Assembly: GCA_049115715.1 (NCBI GenBank)
Contig: JAGDZQ010000034.1
Location: 62,001-126,000, forward strand
Direction of reading: 5' to 3'
From: JAMZMI01 sp049115715
GTDB taxonomy: Bacteria > Bacteroidota > Bacteroidia > Cytophagales > Cyclobacteriaceae
Length of the DNA: 64,000 nucleotides
This document shows positions 24,754 through 34,278 of the stretch, piece by piece. The notes beneath the pieces are model-generated. The model was not told the origin of the DNA and made no database searches. It worked only from the letters and a program-made list of their open reading frames with translations. The number at the start of each line of letters is the position of its first letter. The first letter of the stretch is position 1. Both the position numbers and the translations under genes were made by a program.

Positions 24754-27695
24754 AGCTCATCTCTGATTTCTACATCAATAAATCGAAAGCCTCCACATGG
24801 AATTTTCACTTTTACTTCCGTAGGGTCGCTGATATCAAATGTCTCTCCACTTAACAAATCCGTCAATTTTACGGGGGTTGAAGTATGAAAAGTTATAATT
24901 GCCTCACGGTCGTCCGGGTTAATATAACCTCCATCTACAAGCGTGAGCCTCAAATGCCTGGGGGAAGTTTGGGCAGTTACCCATGCAACTCTTCCTTTTA
25001 CAGTTAGTGGAAGTTTTTTGGACTGGTCTTTTATATCACTTTCAACTACAGTGTAGTATTGGTCTGCAGTCCCCACTTGTGTACCTTCGGAAGAGTAGTA
25101 GTTATCACCGTCTGTGAAATATTCTTTCATGATGTCCTTATAAAGTGGATGCATATGTTCTGTGAGCTTTCCACGAGGAGCGTTTAAATCAGCATTTACA
25201 CCAGATTGAGGTGGTGTGAAAATCACAAGCCCGTTTTCGAAATTTGGCAATGACTCGAGTCTTCGTTCTTTAGAACCCGCCGCATATCTGGAATAATCCC
25301 ACTCAGTAACCGGGGCTCCCGGCCACTCTCCTCCTCCTCTACTTATGACCGCCGGATTATTGTTCTCGTATTGTTGATCAAAAAGAACTGTCCATTTCAC
25401 TTCATTATTGCGATCAATCCACGCGTCTTCTGGTTCTAACATGCTCAAATGAACTGGAGAAATACTTACTATCTCTTCGCGCTTTGGGACATAAAGGACA
25501 CCTTTATTAATCATCTCATAAACAATACTGAAATATCTTTGATCCACCGCAAAGTTGTTTTGATTGGATGCTCCATAGGCCAAATGGTAGATGGTTTGTC
25601 TTAAAAAGTGATTAGGCAACATTTGATGCGAAACTTCTCTAAGGCGATCATAGCTGGTATTGTCTCTAGCACATCTTGAACCCCACTGATCAACTGCTCC
25701 ACTCATCCAAATGCCTACACGGGAAGCTATACTGATATCTACCATTTTGGTATTGGTCTCTTCCATGGAAGGGATAAATATGTCCGAAAACTCACCAGAC
25801 ACCAATCTTGACCAAAGTGGTTTATAAATGATTGAATTCCAAAACGTATGCTTTGTCCTGATATATAGCGTAGTGTTTTTCCCTCTTGCATGCTCTGCCA
25901 GTGGGTAAATGAGATCATTCAACATCCATTGTGCATCGGCATCATGCGATTCCAATTCGGGATATGTTACGTTCGTCTCTTTCCCCTGTTGATACCCATA
26001 ATCAATTATCTTTTCTACAGTGGGTCTTGAGAAAATATAAGGATCCGTCCCATGACCTCCCCAAAACGAGACGCCTAGCTCATCTTCATACTGTGGGTGG
26101 AAAAAGTCAAGGGATTCTTGTTGTGTCCAATCGTAGGTTCTCCTTCCATCTCGTTTTGCGGCATACGTGGCATTTCCCATATTGGATCGATCCCAGTTTT
26201 CGGCATGGCCGGTATGTTTGTTTAGGTAAAAAATGGGGTTTGTATTTTCGTCTTTATAGTATTCTACTAAATCTTCAATACTAGACCTGGCTTCTGTAAA
26301 GAGTCTTACCTTTCTATTCTCGCCTTCCCATTCTGGTTTTTTAAATGTTTTAACCAATTCCTGTACTCTATCAGCATCATTCAGCATTTTAGTGATTTTA
26401 CCAGGAGGTACCAATCGCTCATATTTTTGCTTCCATTCGGATTCACTCAAATTAATTACATGAATACAACTACCTCCGCTTTGAGCGCTAGCCATTATAA
26501 TTTTGTCATTCCCAGCGTTCCACATATCGTTGTATGAGTAGCTGCTACTTAAAATTTCAATATCCGAAACATCTCCATCGGAATCTGTGAGGGAAATATC
26601 TGAACCAAAAAGTGAGAAGTACTCAAAATCGTCTCCTTTGGGGACGATTGTGCACATAGTGTGGCGATAGCCAAACCCAGAAATCTGCCTCCAAAGTGAA
26701 CTGTACTCTACCTTATTATGAATCCCCGTTTTAGGATTTACATGAAAGATGGTTGACCCATTAAGAAACCCGTTCGAACCTAGTACAAATTCATCTGCCC
26801 CATCTCCATCCGTGTCTAAAACATCCATGTGACCAATTGTTCCGCCTGATTCCAGCTTTATAGATTCATAAGGAGTGTCTTCCATGGGATTGAATAGGTA
26901 GACATAACCTGGAGCACTAGAGGTATGCATAGCACCCTGAACCACGAGGGCTTCTTCATTGGTCGACTTATGGAAAGGGCGAACAAAATTAGGGATGTGC
27001 CCAGCTGTTTCTGTGGGTGGTGGTTTCCCCCAGGGTTTATCTTTCGAATAAGTCGAAGCGTCAATAACTTTTACCTCTTCTCCCTGCGTGTTGAGGTAAT
27101 AAACATTTCTATCATAACTACCGAACACAATGTGACTCTTGCTTCCCACCTTTATGACACACACTGAACTGAGTGGCGCTTCGTTTTTCTTATATTCCCA
27201 AAGCAACTGACCAAAATGATTGAGGCAGTAGAGTGTTCCGTCAGAATTTGCGGTTAAAATCTCATCATTTTCATCCCCTGTGATATCTGCCGTCCAAACA
27301 TCTCGATTCATAAATCCCGAGAGCTCATTTTTCCAAAGAATGACTCCATCAAACGAAACACCCAGCATAGTTCCTTCATATGAACTAGCCACTATGTATT
27401 GATTATTATCTCTAATGGCCGTTCGTACTTTACTTATGGTATAACCGGTTTCGATGCTATAGAGCCCCTCTATCTCAACGGATTTTACGTCTTCAGGAAG
27501 TTCGTATTTGAGTGCCTTACTTCCCGACGCACTTTTTTCATCAGATATCTCAAAAACCAACGTATCACCCTTCCCCCATCCGGATTCACTTTCGAACCCG
27601 AATTGATCATCATCAAATATATTTTCTTGAGCATAAGCTGTAGATATAATTGACAAATAGGTTATTAGTACTAAATAACGACTTGCTGGTTTCAT
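24750..27695 (-). CDS. beta-propeller two-domain secreted protein, possibly lambda-carrageenase-like (GH150)
   Basis: The 981-residue protein has a Sec signal (YLSIISTAYAQ), then about 350 residues of propeller-like repeats with PQQ/FG-GAP features (DITGDENDEILTANSDGTLY and DVLDTDGDGADEFVLGSNGF). From about residue 440 to the end a second domain includes FYLNKHTGHAENWDR, DELGVSFWGGHGTDPY and YPELESHDADAQWMLNDL. This N-terminal propeller plus unrelated C-terminal domain recalls the published description of the Pseudoalteromonas lambda-carrageenase (GH150). I cannot confirm this by alignment. There is no T9SS domain. It is coupled by a 4-bp overlap to the binding protein downstream. Confidence 0.5.
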   Translation of the reverse strand: MKPASRYLVLITYLSIISTAYAQENIFDDDQFGFESESGWGKGDTLVFEISDEKSASGSKALKYELPEDVKSVEIEGLYSIETGYTISKVRTAIRDNNQYIVASSYEGTMLGVSFDGVILWKNELSGFMNRDVWTADITGDENDEILTANSDGTLYCLNHFGQLLWEYKKNEAPLSSVCVIKVGSKSHIVFGSYDRNVYYLNTQGEEVKVIDASTYSKDKPWGKPPPTETAGHIPNFVRPFHKSTNEEALVVQGAMHTSSAPGYVYLFNPMEDTPYESIKLESGGTIGHMDVLDTDGDGADEFVLGSNGFLNGSTIFHVNPKTGIHNKVEYSSLWRQISGFGYRHTMCTIVPKGDDFEYFSLFGSDISLTDSDGDVSDIEILSSSYSYNDMWNAGNDKIIMASAQSGGSCIHVINLSESEWKQKYERLVPPGKITKMLNDADRVQELVKTFKKPEWEGENRKVRLFTEARSSIEDLVEYYKDENTNPIFYLNKHTGHAENWDRSNMGNATYAAKRDGRRTYDWTQQESLDFFHPQYEDELGVSFWGGHGTDPYIFSRPTVEKIIDYGYQQGKETNVTYPELESHDADAQWMLNDLIYPLAEHARGKNTTLYIRTKHTFWNSIIYKPLWSRLVSGEFSDIFIPSMEETNTKMVDISIASRVGIWMSGAVDQWGSRCARDNTSYDRLREVSHQMLPNHFLRQTIYHLAYGASNQNNFAVDQRYFSIVYEMINKGVLYVPKREEIVSISPVHLSMLEPEDAWIDRNNEVKWTVLFDQQYENNNPAVISRGGGEWPGAPVTEWDYSRYAAGSKERRLESLPNFENGLVIFTPPQSGVNADLNAPRGKLTEHMHPLYKDIMKEYFTDGDNYYSSEGTQVGTADQYYTVVESDIKDQSKKLPLTVKGRVAWVTAQTSPRHLRLTLVDGGYINPDDREAIITFHTSTPVKLTDLLSGETFDISDPTEVKVKIPCGGFRFIDVEIRDEL

Positions 27696-28178
27696 TTCTA
27701 CTTAATTCGAGTCAACAATCATTTCTATAATTTATTCTATTCATCAAGTTGGTATATTGACAATAATGAATGCGACTCATCAAATATTTGAGAATATTTC
27801 ATTTCAAGAACAAAAAAAGCTTTCTAACTCATTAGGACTGGTATCTTGAGTACATGAGATGTGCCTAGGAGTTTATTTGTTCTTTTTTCCACTAATTCAG
27901 GTCGTTATTTGTTCATCGGTTTTAGGTCGCTTCTCAAGTGGTTGTGAAGTAGTCTCTTCTTCGAGTTTCTAGTCAGATACCATATTTTAAAACTTCGATA
28001 CCCTTAGTTAAATCAGGATACCAAACTCTTTGTCTACCTTCATAACCAGTCCGCCTAGCTCTAAATTAGATCTTGGATACATGTGTACGGATTAAATAAT
28101 AGATGATCATAAGAGTAACAAAGACTTAATCTTTTGTTTGCAAATAGAAATGAGAGCAACAATAGAATTAAGCAACAT
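27696..28178. other. 483-bp intergenic region without a supported gene
   Basis: The stretch between the propeller protein and the second GH29 gene is AT-rich. I see no long open frame, no clear terminator hairpin and no copy of the window's repeat. On the minus strand, 27983-28052 encodes a short open run (about RTGYEGRQRVWYPDLTKGIE) before a stop. It could be the remnant of a gene end, but I cannot name it. Confidence 0.4.
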
Positions 28179-29690
28179 TCAAGACTTGAAAATTATTCTG
28201 AAGGCTACAGCAATTTCATTAGGTTGCCCTCCTTTGACTTTTATAACCAAGCCATCTTTGGTCTGAGTCCATTTTACTCGATTAGTGCCACTAATTGTTT
28301 CAACAGATCTTACTCTCCTACTCTCGTATGGATTGTCACTTGACAGTGATTTGATTATGAACTTTCCTTCTTCAGACCAATCAAGTGCTGTTGCATACAG
28401 CATATCTCCATTGGTGGTGAATCTGATATCTTCTGATGTCGAGTCTTTGTTTTCAGATTCTGAGTGATGCCCTTTGTTTACTTTGGTAGGTCCTTCTCCA
28501 TAAATATGCCATGGACGTGTGTCGTAAATAGCTTCTCCATTCACTGCCAGCCATTCTCCCATTTCAACCAATATATGGCGTGCTTCATCAGGTATTGTTC
28601 CATCTGCCTTGGGACCAACGTTCAGCAATAGGCAACCGTTTTTGCTCACTATATCGATTAGCTCGTCTAACAGATAGTTGGCGGACTTGTATACTTCATC
28701 GTCAATATATCCCCAAGAGATTTTGCCAACCGAGGTGTCGGTCTGCCAAGGAAGCACTGAAGTACTATCCATTCTTCCACGCTCAATATCGAGTACAATC
28801 AGATCATTGGGAAATGATTCCTGAAACATATTCTTGTTTTGGAAAACAACTCCTTTGTCCCACTCCAATCCCTTGTTATAGTAATAAGCCAGAATCTCCT
28901 TGTAAACGGAATTAAATCCAGGCTTATCAAGACCAAAATCAAACCAAAGCAAATCAGGCTCATACTGGTCTATGATATCAGTGGTACGATTCCACCAGAT
29001 ATCTAGAAACTCCTGAGAAGGTAGCTCTCCTTTTTTGGTTGGCTTCCAATACAAGTCTGCATAATCAGGGTTTGAGTTATCAAAGTGTGGTTTTTTCCAA
29101 TAATAGTTTCTCCAATTGGCTAGATGCGAAGACATGCCAAACTTTAAGCCTTCTTTTCTGGATGCTCTGGCTAGCATTGCCATCACGTCATTTTTTGGCC
29201 CCATATTCACGACATTCCAGCGAGTGAACTTTGAATTATACATGGCAAAAGCATCGTGGTGTTCCGCGACTGGCACTATATACTTTGCGCCAGTCTTTTT
29301 GAAGAGATCAACCCATTCTTCCGGATCAAAATTCTCAGCCTTAAACATTGGGATAAAGTCCTTGTATCCAAATTGTGCATGATCCCCATACGTATCTCTA
29401 TGATAGGCATGATAATCAAGCCCTTCAAGACTTTTATGATTTTCATAGTACATGTATTTTGGATACTTCTCACTCCCTTTAGCCGGCACAGCGTACGGCC
29501 CCCAATGGAGGAAAATTCCAAATTTGGCATCTCGAAACCAGTCCGGCACCTCATAACCTTCCCGGATGGATTCCCAATCGGGTTCGTATCGAAAAGTAGA
29601 ATCTAAAGGCTGTGTTTTTGCTGCATGTATAAGGACTAGAAATGCGACAAGATGAAGAAAAAATCTAGAAAAAATGGCTTTGATAATCAT
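28179..29690 (-). CDS. GH29 alpha-L-fucosidase (second, divergent copy)
   Basis: The 503-residue protein has a signal peptide ending at IHAAKTQ and GH29 motifs: VPDWFRDAKFGIFLHWGP, AKYIVPVAEHHDAFAMYNS, WNVVNMGPKNDV and the nucleophile Asp251 in LLWFDFGLD. The C-terminal part has DTRPWHIYGEGPT. It is clearly not a recent duplicate of the first GH29 enzyme, so a different linkage or sugar (alpha-L-fucose versus alpha-L-galactose) is plausible. It is transcribed toward the propeller protein across a 483-bp gap and lies 110 bp after the GH43-like gene. Confidence 0.92.
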   Translation of the reverse strand: MIIKAIFSRFFLHLVAFLVLIHAAKTQPLDSTFRYEPDWESIREGYEVPDWFRDAKFGIFLHWGPYAVPAKGSEKYPKYMYYENHKSLEGLDYHAYHRDTYGDHAQFGYKDFIPMFKAENFDPEEWVDLFKKTGAKYIVPVAEHHDAFAMYNSKFTRWNVVNMGPKNDVMAMLARASRKEGLKFGMSSHLANWRNYYWKKPHFDNSNPDYADLYWKPTKKGELPSQEFLDIWWNRTTDIIDQYEPDLLWFDFGLDKPGFNSVYKEILAYYYNKGLEWDKGVVFQNKNMFQESFPNDLIVLDIERGRMDSTSVLPWQTDTSVGKISWGYIDDEVYKSANYLLDELIDIVSKNGCLLLNVGPKADGTIPDEARHILVEMGEWLAVNGEAIYDTRPWHIYGEGPTKVNKGHHSESENKDSTSEDIRFTTNGDMLYATALDWSEEGKFIIKSLSSDNPYESRRVRSVETISGTNRVKWTQTKDGLVIKVKGGQPNEIAVAFRIIFKS

Positions 29691-29800
29691 GGTTTAAAAA
29701 CGACTAAAAGGGTATTGTTTGGGCATGATGAAATCTTATATTGAATAAACGAATGCGTTGTTTGAGCTTAGATATATCGATCGCTCATTCGACCCAATCT

Positions 29801-31843
29801 CTATTTCTCAACAAATACTTTTTTAAACCCTGAATGCACATGTTCACTATCATGAAAATGCATTGGGACTGCCTTAATCACAAACCAATAAGTTGAGTTC
29901 GGATCGAGTTCCTTTCCTGCCTCGTAGGTTAGCTTTTTCGTTTCGCTTTTCCAGAAACGTTTCCGTAAAACCTGATACTTCTCTAAGGTTTGAACGTTCT
30001 GTAGTTCCACCCATACATCTAGAGATTGAAGAGATTCTACCTCTACTTCAAAGTCAATTACACCTGAGGATGAAATGGTATCAGGGAAAGTGTGAGATAA
30101 AATCCCATCTGCCTTTGGAAACCCATATGCGTGCACATCTACATCTTTGAATCTGGCCAGACTAAGTTTTTTGTTCTCCTGAGAAGTGGCGGCCATTCCG
30201 ACATAAAATTCTTCATCCAGACCCAGTTCTATTTCTCCCATCTCAATCCAGTTCATCCGATTGCTGGAGGATATAAGTGTGCGGATCTTATTTCCCCGTT
30301 TTTCCATTCGAATCCAATAGGGTGCTTCTACTGATTTTGTTGCAATTATCTCACTTTTTTGACCGCTTGCTGATCTTTTGATAAGCTCAAAAAGCCCTTC
30401 CTTTGAGATAGAGGCAAAAACACTGGTCGCCTCTTCATTCAATCCAGCTCGTATCATAAGACCTGCTTTAACGGGACTGTCGGTAATGTCGTGCGAGAGC
30501 ACTTGTACTTTGGCAGAAATATCTCCCTCCATTTTTTGATATACGAAACGACAAGCGTCTTTATCACTGGTCATGGCATTGCCAGATGCCTTAATTCGGA
30601 TGGTATTTACCTCTTCATCATATCCTGAGTTGCCTGACTTTGGCATATCTCCAATATCTACGGATTGCCATGAACCAGGAGGCGGTGTATTATCAGCCAT
30701 TCTATTTTCCTCATCCACAATTGTTCGGATATGCTTTCCAAATGCTTTCCCATCAAATGGTATGACGATAATCTTGCTTCCATTTTCATCGTTGGCGTCA
30801 TCCTTACCTTTCTGCACATCGATAACTGAAAAATTAAAGGCTCGAACTCTATCATCTTCTGTGTAGACGGTAGGTCTCTGAACGGTATACCAATCTTCTC
30901 TAACTCCATTTGGATGACGAAATACTCCATGGCCATGCTTATAAGCGAAACCTCTGTTTTTCCAATTGCTTATGCCGTCTTCTGAGGTTAGGTGATAGGT
31001 TGCGTCTACTTCTCCTCCGTAGTGATTCACTACGATGTGATACAATCCATCACTATACCAGACTGTGGGGTCTTCCATCTTGAACTGAGGGAGCCCTTCC
31101 ACTCCCAACCAGGCTTTATCGGACATCATTTTGTAAGGTCCAAGTATGCCATCATCACTGATCATAGTTACACAATGTCTAGCCATCATCATGTACCTAC
31201 CGTCTGGACGGAGAATAATCATGACATTGGCAAGGTTTCCAACTACGCCAGCTTTTACAGCGCCATCATCCAACTCATTATAGCGCGCCCAACCTGGGTA
31301 GTATCCATTTGGATCAATTTTAAAGTTGCCTAGTAGTTTAAAAGAGCCATTTGGAGAATCAGAAACAAACACCTGACCTGGAACCACCTCACTTGCCACC
31401 ATTGCATAACGACCATCACGCATCCGCAAGCCTATTACATTGTGACCTGCTCCTTTATTCCATTGTGGCCAGGTCAAACCTAAATCTTTGTAGGGCCCCC
31501 AGAGGTCGTCACTCACCGCATGAATCGCTTTGGAATCATTGTTCCAACCGTATCCATGATGGTAAGCCTGTGACCAACGACTTGCGTACATATGGTACTT
31601 ACCCTCATCGTCTTTGACTATGCCGCCATCCCAGTAGCACCAGTTTTTCAACGTGGCATCCTCCAAGCCATTTGTAGTATCTCGTGGTAGAATAACCTGA
31701 TCTCCCCAAACACCCTCTGATACGAGAGGAGCCTTTGACTCCATTGGAAGGAAAAAGTCAATGAGGGTTTTCTGCTGATCTACTTGCCCATTGGACTTTG
31801 CGCAGATTAAAAGTAAAAGCAAAAGGGTCAATATTCGGTTCAT
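29801..31843 (-). CDS. five-bladed propeller glycosidase (GH43/GH117-like) with DUF1349-type module
   Basis: The 680-residue protein has a signal peptide ending at CAKSNGQ. The propeller (about residues 30-370) has the blade motifs NWCYWDGGIVKDDEGKYHMY and KMEDPTVWYSDGLYHIVVNH, each with an Asp that may be catalytic. Residues about 390-570 resemble a DUF1349 concanavalin-like module (YWIRMEKRGNKIRTLISSS). The final 100 residues form a fibronectin-like domain. It is a paralogue of 34279-36546, and the first about 69 codons are nearly identical in DNA. The gene follows the GH31 stop by 10 bp. Confidence 0.68.
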   Translation of the reverse strand: MNRILTLLLLLLICAKSNGQVDQQKTLIDFFLPMESKAPLVSEGVWGDQVILPRDTTNGLEDATLKNWCYWDGGIVKDDEGKYHMYASRWSQAYHHGYGWNNDSKAIHAVSDDLWGPYKDLGLTWPQWNKGAGHNVIGLRMRDGRYAMVASEVVPGQVFVSDSPNGSFKLLGNFKIDPNGYYPGWARYNELDDGAVKAGVVGNLANVMIILRPDGRYMMMARHCVTMISDDGILGPYKMMSDKAWLGVEGLPQFKMEDPTVWYSDGLYHIVVNHYGGEVDATYHLTSEDGISNWKNRGFAYKHGHGVFRHPNGVREDWYTVQRPTVYTEDDRVRAFNFSVIDVQKGKDDANDENGSKIIVIPFDGKAFGKHIRTIVDEENRMADNTPPPGSWQSVDIGDMPKSGNSGYDEEVNTIRIKASGNAMTSDKDACRFVYQKMEGDISAKVQVLSHDITDSPVKAGLMIRAGLNEEATSVFASISKEGLFELIKRSASGQKSEIIATKSVEAPYWIRMEKRGNKIRTLISSSNRMNWIEMGEIELGLDEEFYVGMAATSQENKKLSLARFKDVDVHAYGFPKADGILSHTFPDTISSSGVIDFEVEVESLQSLDVWVELQNVQTLEKYQVLRKRFWKSETKKLTYEAGKELDPNSTYWFVIKAVPMHFHDSEHVHSGFKKVFVEK

Positions 31844-31853
31844 GCTTTAGAGA

Positions 31854-34256
31854 TTAAAGTGCTATTTCTGTTTTACTACCGTTGTATTTTACTTGCTTAG
31901 CAGATGAAGGCATATCATTGGAGTAGACGCTTTCCGAACCCGACACCTTGATTATATTCAAAGTCAATTCCTCGATCATCCCGTTGAAATCACCTTCTCT
32001 TTCCTCTATGGTAAGTTTTTTAGCGGAATCATCCCAAATGAATTTCGCTGTTGCGAATTTCCCCTCTTCGTATTCATAAGTGGTTCCCTCATCTTCATAT
32101 AGTATATATTCTGCATCCGCTCCCGGATATATGTAGATATCCAATGTCTCCGACTTTTGGAGGGCATGCTTAAGTCCATTGGCCTTTGGCAAAATGGTTC
32201 CTGCTTTCACATATAGAGGAATCGTCTCAATGGGTGCTTTTGCTTTAAGGTTGGTGCCTCCGCTTATAAGTTTGTTGGTTCGGAAATCGTACCACTTGGC
32301 TCCTTTAGGAAGATAAACCGGTCGGGAAGTTTGGCCTGGTTTGGAAATCGGTGCTACCAATATGGATGGGCCAAACATAAATTCATCTTTCAGATCCATC
32401 ACTTTATCATCATTCATAAAATCAATGAACAAGCCTCGCATCCAGGGGCTGTTTTCGGTATTGGCCATGTACGCTTGTGTATAGATGTATGGCATGAGAT
32501 TGTAGCGTAGTTCAAGATAATCAACCAGAATATCCTCTACTTCTTCTCCGTACGACCACACTTCATTTACCGAACGAGACCCATGCGCACGGAAGGTGGG
32601 GCAAAAAGCTCCATATTGAAACCATCGCACATACATTTCGGGGTAATCCGGATAATTCTCATTCATTTTCCATGGCCCTTCGTCTGAGGTGATCAGGTAA
32701 TCTACTTTTGGCGGAACACGATCGCTTTGGAAATTTTGCCAACCTCCAATATCAGATGACCAATACGGCATTCCTGAGGCGCAGAAATTTACTCCACATG
32801 CAATTTGCCTCTCTAGCACATCCCACTCTGGAAAAATATCGGATGACCAAAAAGCGGTTCCGAACTGATGTGTTCCTAAAAAAGCACTTCGAGTCAGTAC
32901 AAATACACGCTCCTCCAAATCACGCCTATGTCCGGCGTACATTCCCTTGGCGTGGCTGTATGGATAAATGTTGTAAATACGCGCTCCCAACCCGGCACTT
33001 AAATAGTAATTGTGAGGGATGATATCTGGCTCACTTTCGTCCAGCCAATAGGAGTCGAATCCTTTCGATGTATAGTTATCACGGATGGTGTTCCAATACC
33101 AGTTGGCTGCCTGTGGGTTGGTATTGTCAATCAATGCGCCTCTATTATCCCAGGCAGTGCCATTGACCGTTTTCCCTTCCTTGTCTTTCATCAACCATCC
33201 ATTTTTGTTTAGAATATCAAAGTTTGTGCTACCTGATGTAAATCTTGGCCAGCATGAAATCATGCAGTTGATGTTCATATTCTTAAGCTCCGCATTCATT
33301 GCTCCTGCATCTGGCCATCTCTCCGTATTCATATTTAGATCGCCTAGTTCGTTCCAGTGGAACCAATCCACTATCATGTAGTCAATGGGATAATCTTTTT
33401 CTCTGTATTTACGAGCTACTTCCAATACTTCATTTTGAGTTTTGTAGCGTTGTTTACACTGGATATACCCAAGTGACTTCTTAGGTGGTAGTGGAGCCAC
33501 TCCGCATAGCTTGCCATAGCTCTGGTAGATATCGGTTGGAGTTTCTCCATAAATCACGTAGTATGAAATGGCTTCTCCCATTTCTGACTTCCAGGTTGTC
33601 AATCCATCTACTCCACAGCTAACTTCTGTTCTGGAGGGGTTATCAAAAACGAATGCATAGTTTTTATTGGTCAGCATAAAAGGGATCGCAATCACCTCGC
33701 CTTCTTCTGCTTCATAGTCTTGCTCAAGTGGCACAACTTTGCCGCGATGATCCATCCATCCGCTTTGATGCTGCCCTAGACCAAAGTAGTGTTCATCTGC
33801 TGGTGCAATAAAGGAAGCGCTAATCTCATGTGAGCTTTCTCCATGAATGACGTTTGGTTGCATTCTTAGTGCATGCGTCTCCAAGAACACATTGCCTTCT
33901 GCATCTTGAAACTTTAACTGGGCAGTCAGAGGATTAATATCGACCGTTACCTCGCTTGATTTAAAGCGCTGAACTCTACTCATATTTATCCTCTCGGCTC
34001 CCACTGTTTCGGTAGATGGCAGAATCCCCCATGAAGGAAGTGCGTCGGACGTATACACTGGGTAGTAGGCAAAGTGTACAATCTTTTCTGAATAAAAGGT
34101 TAGCTCTGCATATCCTTCCGCACAGTCGATACGCAACTTATCGCCTTCTTGGTTCATCTGCACAAATCGATCGGGGCTGATTGTTTCTGTTTGAGCAAAG
34201 AGGTTGAGCGTAAGACCAATTAAAATAATAAATAATTGAATGGATGTTTTTCTCAT
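31854..34256 (-). CDS. GH31 family alpha-glycosidase
   Basis: The 800-residue protein has a signal peptide ending at LNLFAQ and an N-terminal mutarotase-like domain. The (beta/alpha)8 barrel has the nucleophile Asp406 in GFDSYWLDESEPD, and also YPIDYMIVDWFHW, RWFQYGAFCPTFRAHGSRS and a C-terminal beta domain (YIYPGADAEYILYEDEGTTY). Members cleave alpha-glucosides, alpha-xylosides or alpha-galactosides; the substrate here is not determined. It is 10 bp upstream of the GH43-like gene, and a relic of a second copy of this gene lies at 36558-36719 in the same relative position. Confidence 0.93.
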   Translation of the reverse strand: MRKTSIQLFIILIGLTLNLFAQTETISPDRFVQMNQEGDKLRIDCAEGYAELTFYSEKIVHFAYYPVYTSDALPSWGILPSTETVGAERINMSRVQRFKSSEVTVDINPLTAQLKFQDAEGNVFLETHALRMQPNVIHGESSHEISASFIAPADEHYFGLGQHQSGWMDHRGKVVPLEQDYEAEEGEVIAIPFMLTNKNYAFVFDNPSRTEVSCGVDGLTTWKSEMGEAISYYVIYGETPTDIYQSYGKLCGVAPLPPKKSLGYIQCKQRYKTQNEVLEVARKYREKDYPIDYMIVDWFHWNELGDLNMNTERWPDAGAMNAELKNMNINCMISCWPRFTSGSTNFDILNKNGWLMKDKEGKTVNGTAWDNRGALIDNTNPQAANWYWNTIRDNYTSKGFDSYWLDESEPDIIPHNYYLSAGLGARIYNIYPYSHAKGMYAGHRRDLEERVFVLTRSAFLGTHQFGTAFWSSDIFPEWDVLERQIACGVNFCASGMPYWSSDIGGWQNFQSDRVPPKVDYLITSDEGPWKMNENYPDYPEMYVRWFQYGAFCPTFRAHGSRSVNEVWSYGEEVEDILVDYLELRYNLMPYIYTQAYMANTENSPWMRGLFIDFMNDDKVMDLKDEFMFGPSILVAPISKPGQTSRPVYLPKGAKWYDFRTNKLISGGTNLKAKAPIETIPLYVKAGTILPKANGLKHALQKSETLDIYIYPGADAEYILYEDEGTTYEYEEGKFATAKFIWDDSAKKLTIEEREGDFNGMIEELTLNIIKVSGSESVYSNDMPSSAKQVKYNGSKTEIAL

Positions 34257-34278
34257 GTTGTTGAACGTATTTTAAGGA

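Noticed and set aside
27983..28052. Short minus-strand frame possibly a gene remnant
   Set aside because: No family match that I can support; described only as part of the intergenic region.
29951..29968. LacI-like core GAAACGTTTCCG inside the GH43-like coding region
   Set aside because: It lies within a gene, matches only the common core of such sites and has no paired site; likely chance.
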